Source of the DNA: Leptobrachium leishanense
Lineage: Eukaryota > Chordata > Amphibia > Anura > Megophryidae
Direction of reading: 5' to 3'
Length of the DNA: 64,000 nt
Assembly: GCA_009667805.1 (NCBI GenBank)
Contig: CM019070.1
Coordinates: 58,408,735-58,472,734 of the forward strand
Below are positions 61,790 to 64,000 of the stretch, piece by piece; the first letter of the stretch is position 1, and each line of letters starts with the position of its first letter. Under the pieces are notes generated by a model. It saw nothing but the letters and a program-made list of their open reading frames with translations. It was not told the DNA's origin and searched no databases. The position numbers and the translations under genes were made by a program.

Positions 61790-63599
61790 TTTTTTTATTG
61801 AAAATTTGTAAAATTACAATGAAAAGAAGATCACGAAATCAAACTAGGTATGGCCATACTGTGCCAGCAATAACAATAACAAAAGAACTGGTATTAAGGC
61901 CGAAGGTAATTTGCGATGGGTAAGTGACAACAGCGCGGAGTTAGACGTGAGACGTAAAATAAAACAAAGCATAAAAATAGTCCAACAAAGCATGGAAAGC
62001 GCAAAAAGAGGCCCATGTGGTAAATAAGAAAAAACGATGCAAAGAGTCCAGAACAGTCGTTAGTCCAGAATAAACAGCGTGGGGGGGGAGAAAAGAGTTC
62101 AACCGGGTTGCACCTCTGGGAAATCCAGCGGGAGACCTGCCGCTTTAAGGTCGGCCCAAGCCGTCGCCGGATCCGTGAGCGTGTACGGGACGTTAGCAAA
62201 AGTCACAACAAGAGAGCCAGCCAGGCCCTATCTATATCGGATTCCCTTCCTGCGGAGAGTAGCAGTCACGTCCCTAAAACGCCTACGGGCCATTAAGGTT
62301 AAGAATGGGAGGTCGTGGTATAGGGCAAGTGTGGAGCCTTCAAACTGTACAGGGTCCCGGGCACCAGGGGTGGTCATAAGTTTCACCTTCAGGGACACGT
62401 CTCGGAAAGACACTACAACATCCTTAGGCGTACCCTTACCAGCCGTCGTCGGACGCCGGATCCGAAACACCGAACCCACCACCTCAGGTGTGTCGGGGGA
62501 CAGTCCAGCAACTTGTAGTACCAAGCGGGTCACATAGGGCTGTAAGTCCTCAGCTGGCACTGAATCCGGAATGCCCCTGACCCTAATATTCCTGCGCCGG
62601 TGTCTGGACTCCAACGTCTCCACCGAGCGGGACAAAATCTCAACCTGAGATCGAAGAGCAGCCAACTGACCGTGGAGGAGTGTTTGTTCTGCTACTACTT
62701 CTGCGGTCGTCACTTTCACCTCTGCCACCTGTGCGCGTATCTCTCCCACCTCCACCCGAACCGCCGCTACCTCAGGTCTCCACATGTCCCTGATGTCCTC
62801 CATTAATCTGCGAAGGTCACCCTTCGTGGAGGGAAGATGATCATCTCCCCCCAGGGAGGGAATCACAGGCAAGCCCTTTTCCGGACCATACGACCCGGCC
62901 TGATCCCTTGGCACACTGGACTTCGGCGTCGATCCCTGTCGCTGACCTGACGTCACGCTACCGTCTGCGGAGAGATGTTGGTCCTCATCAGATTCCCCCT
63001 CCGAAGACCCCCGAGTGGGCGCTTGGGCCGTCTCAGAAGCCGCTGACGCAGCTTTACGCTTTTTCTGCGCCCTTTTTTTTGCGGCAGCCGAAAGGGGTCG
63101 CATACCCTGAGATTGTGATGGGGGAGTAATCCACGACATTCCAAAGTCACCTCCGCGTGGCCAAGAGCAATCTTCGTCAGCAGACGATCCATATCCCGGA
63201 GGGAGAGAGGAAGAAGCCATGGCACCTATGTTCAGCAACCCACCTGACAAAGAGTCTCTGATGTCCTGCTGTCGAGGACCCTTCTTCTGAGTTGGACGTT
63301 TGGGCATTCTCAATCGTCGCCAGGTATGAGGAAGCAGGGCTCAAGAGAAACTCCGCTGAGGCGCCCGAGGACATCCAAAATGGCCGCAAGTGCTAGGCCC
63401 AAATCTCCCCCCGACCAGAAAAAACAGCCGTGCGGCGCTCCAATTATGGAGAAACGGTAACCCCGGGTCCAGGTCGGGTCCCTGAAGGCAACCAGGTGCA
63501 GTAATTGGGCAAACGAGCAGTAGATTCAGCTGTACAGCCGAGTCTGCAGCGGAGCTGCCTGAAAACGTGTCTGCTCGTTGCCGCGGTTAGCTCCGCCTC
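61790..63599 (-). mobile_element. Half-L1 element: ORF1 only, with target duplication
   Basis: Perfect 14-bp duplications CTTTGTTTCCTTTT at 61776-61789 and 63600-63613 flank a 1.8-kb minus-strand element. It has a GC-rich 5'UTR (63314-63599, beginning AGGCGGAGCTAACCGCGG), an ORF1, a T-rich 3'UTR of about 300 bp and an A-tail (T-run at 61790-61797). No ORF2 sequence lies between ORF1 and the tail. This is the layout of a HAL1-like (half-L1) non-autonomous element. Confidence 0.85.
62099..63313 (-). pseudogene. L1 ORF1 of the half-L1 element, one nonsense change
   Basis: The frame runs 361 codons from ATG 63313, stops at TAG after RRKGIRYR (62228), and stays open for another 42 codons to TGA at 62099-62101. 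L1 ORF1 proteins have Trp at this point (compare YRWGFP in the ORF1 at 50025), so a TGG-to-TAG change is likely. Domains: a basic, Ser-rich N-terminus (KKRAQKKRKA), a coiled-coil-like middle, the RNA-binding domain starting SRHRRRNIRVRGIPDSVPA and a C-terminal domain. A downstream Met (MASSSLPPGYG) is an alternative start. Confidence 0.82.
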
Positions 63600-64000
63600 C
63601 TTTGTTTCCTTTTAAATATACTCCCTTCCTCTACCTTGTGGATTCCCTTTACGTATTTAAATGTTTCTATCATATCTCCTCTGTCTCGTCTTTTTTCCAA
63701 GCTGTACATGTTAAGATCATTAAGCCTTTCCTGGTAACTTTTCTCCTTCAAGCCGTACACCATTGAACTCTCTCTAAGATGTCTATATCCTTCTGGAGAT
63801 ACGGTCTCCAGTGCTGCACACAGTACTCCAAATGAGGTCTCACCAGTGCTCTGTACAGTGGCATGAGCACTTCCCTTTTCCTATTGCTAATACCTCTCCC
63901 TATACAACCAAGCATTCTGCTAGCATTTCCTGCTGCTCTATTACATTGACTTCTTACCCTTAGATCCTCTGAAATAATAACCCCTAAATCCCTTTCCTCA
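63600..64000 (-). mobile_element. CR1 LINE ORF2 fragment, 5' part, continues beyond the window
   Basis: On the minus strand AGCACTGGTGAGACCTCATT, GGAGTACTGTGTGCAGCACT and TATCTCCAGAAGGATATAGA are the CR1 ORF2 C-terminal coding region (RPHLEYCVQ-like). The reading direction and order match 61503-61789. Confidence 0.78.

Overview
The window looks like a large, transposon-rich vertebrate genome, most likely an anuran amphibian. The one host gene I can support is TADA1, a subunit of the SAGA histone acetyltransferase complex. It lies on the + strand in eight exons from 22132 to 39481, and joining them by GT/AG splice sites gives an uninterrupted 331-codon frame. The frog assignment is an inference from TADA1 divergence and the mix of repeats: DIRS, L1/Tx1, L2/CR1, Tc1, piggyBac-type TTAA elements, PIF/Harbinger MITEs, hAT elements and hammerhead-bearing repeats. 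No tRNA, rRNA or CRISPR array was seen.

Layout. 1-8000: an 81-bp minisatellite, then a decayed hAT-type element with a CpG-rich TATA promoter region, a 43-bp tandem array, an acidic N-terminal ORF and a BED-finger transposase. A 567-bp hammerhead-bearing insertion with a 17-bp target duplication interrupts the N-terminal ORF. A 3' piece of a hAT element occurs twice around an L1 5' fragment. 8000-22100: intergenic DNA with MITEs, a solo retroviral LTR (12688-13366), a 1.2-kb palindrome and a 5'-truncated L2/CR1 LINE (17205-19400). 22100-40140: TADA1, whose introns carry Harbinger, hAT, piggyBac and Tc1 elements and an old LINE copy, and whose 3'UTR carries a foldback MITE. 40140-45300: nested Harbinger MITEs, a hammerhead-like inverted repeat and LINE tails. 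45320-49217: a decayed DIRS-type retrotransposon. 49240-60275: a nest in which a short dispersed repeat holds a Harbinger MITE, which holds an L1, which in turn holds piggyBac and hAT elements. 61500-64000: a CR1 fragment interrupted by a compact L1-derived element that carries ORF1 but no ORF2.

The target-site duplications let much of the insertion order be read directly. The observations most worth following up are the recurrent hammerhead-ribozyme-like motifs (2389-2440, 38633-38677, and 41061-41104 on the minus strand), the ORF1-only half-L1 with a 14-bp target duplication, and the five-level insertion nest. Coordinates of decayed elements without target duplications are approximate.
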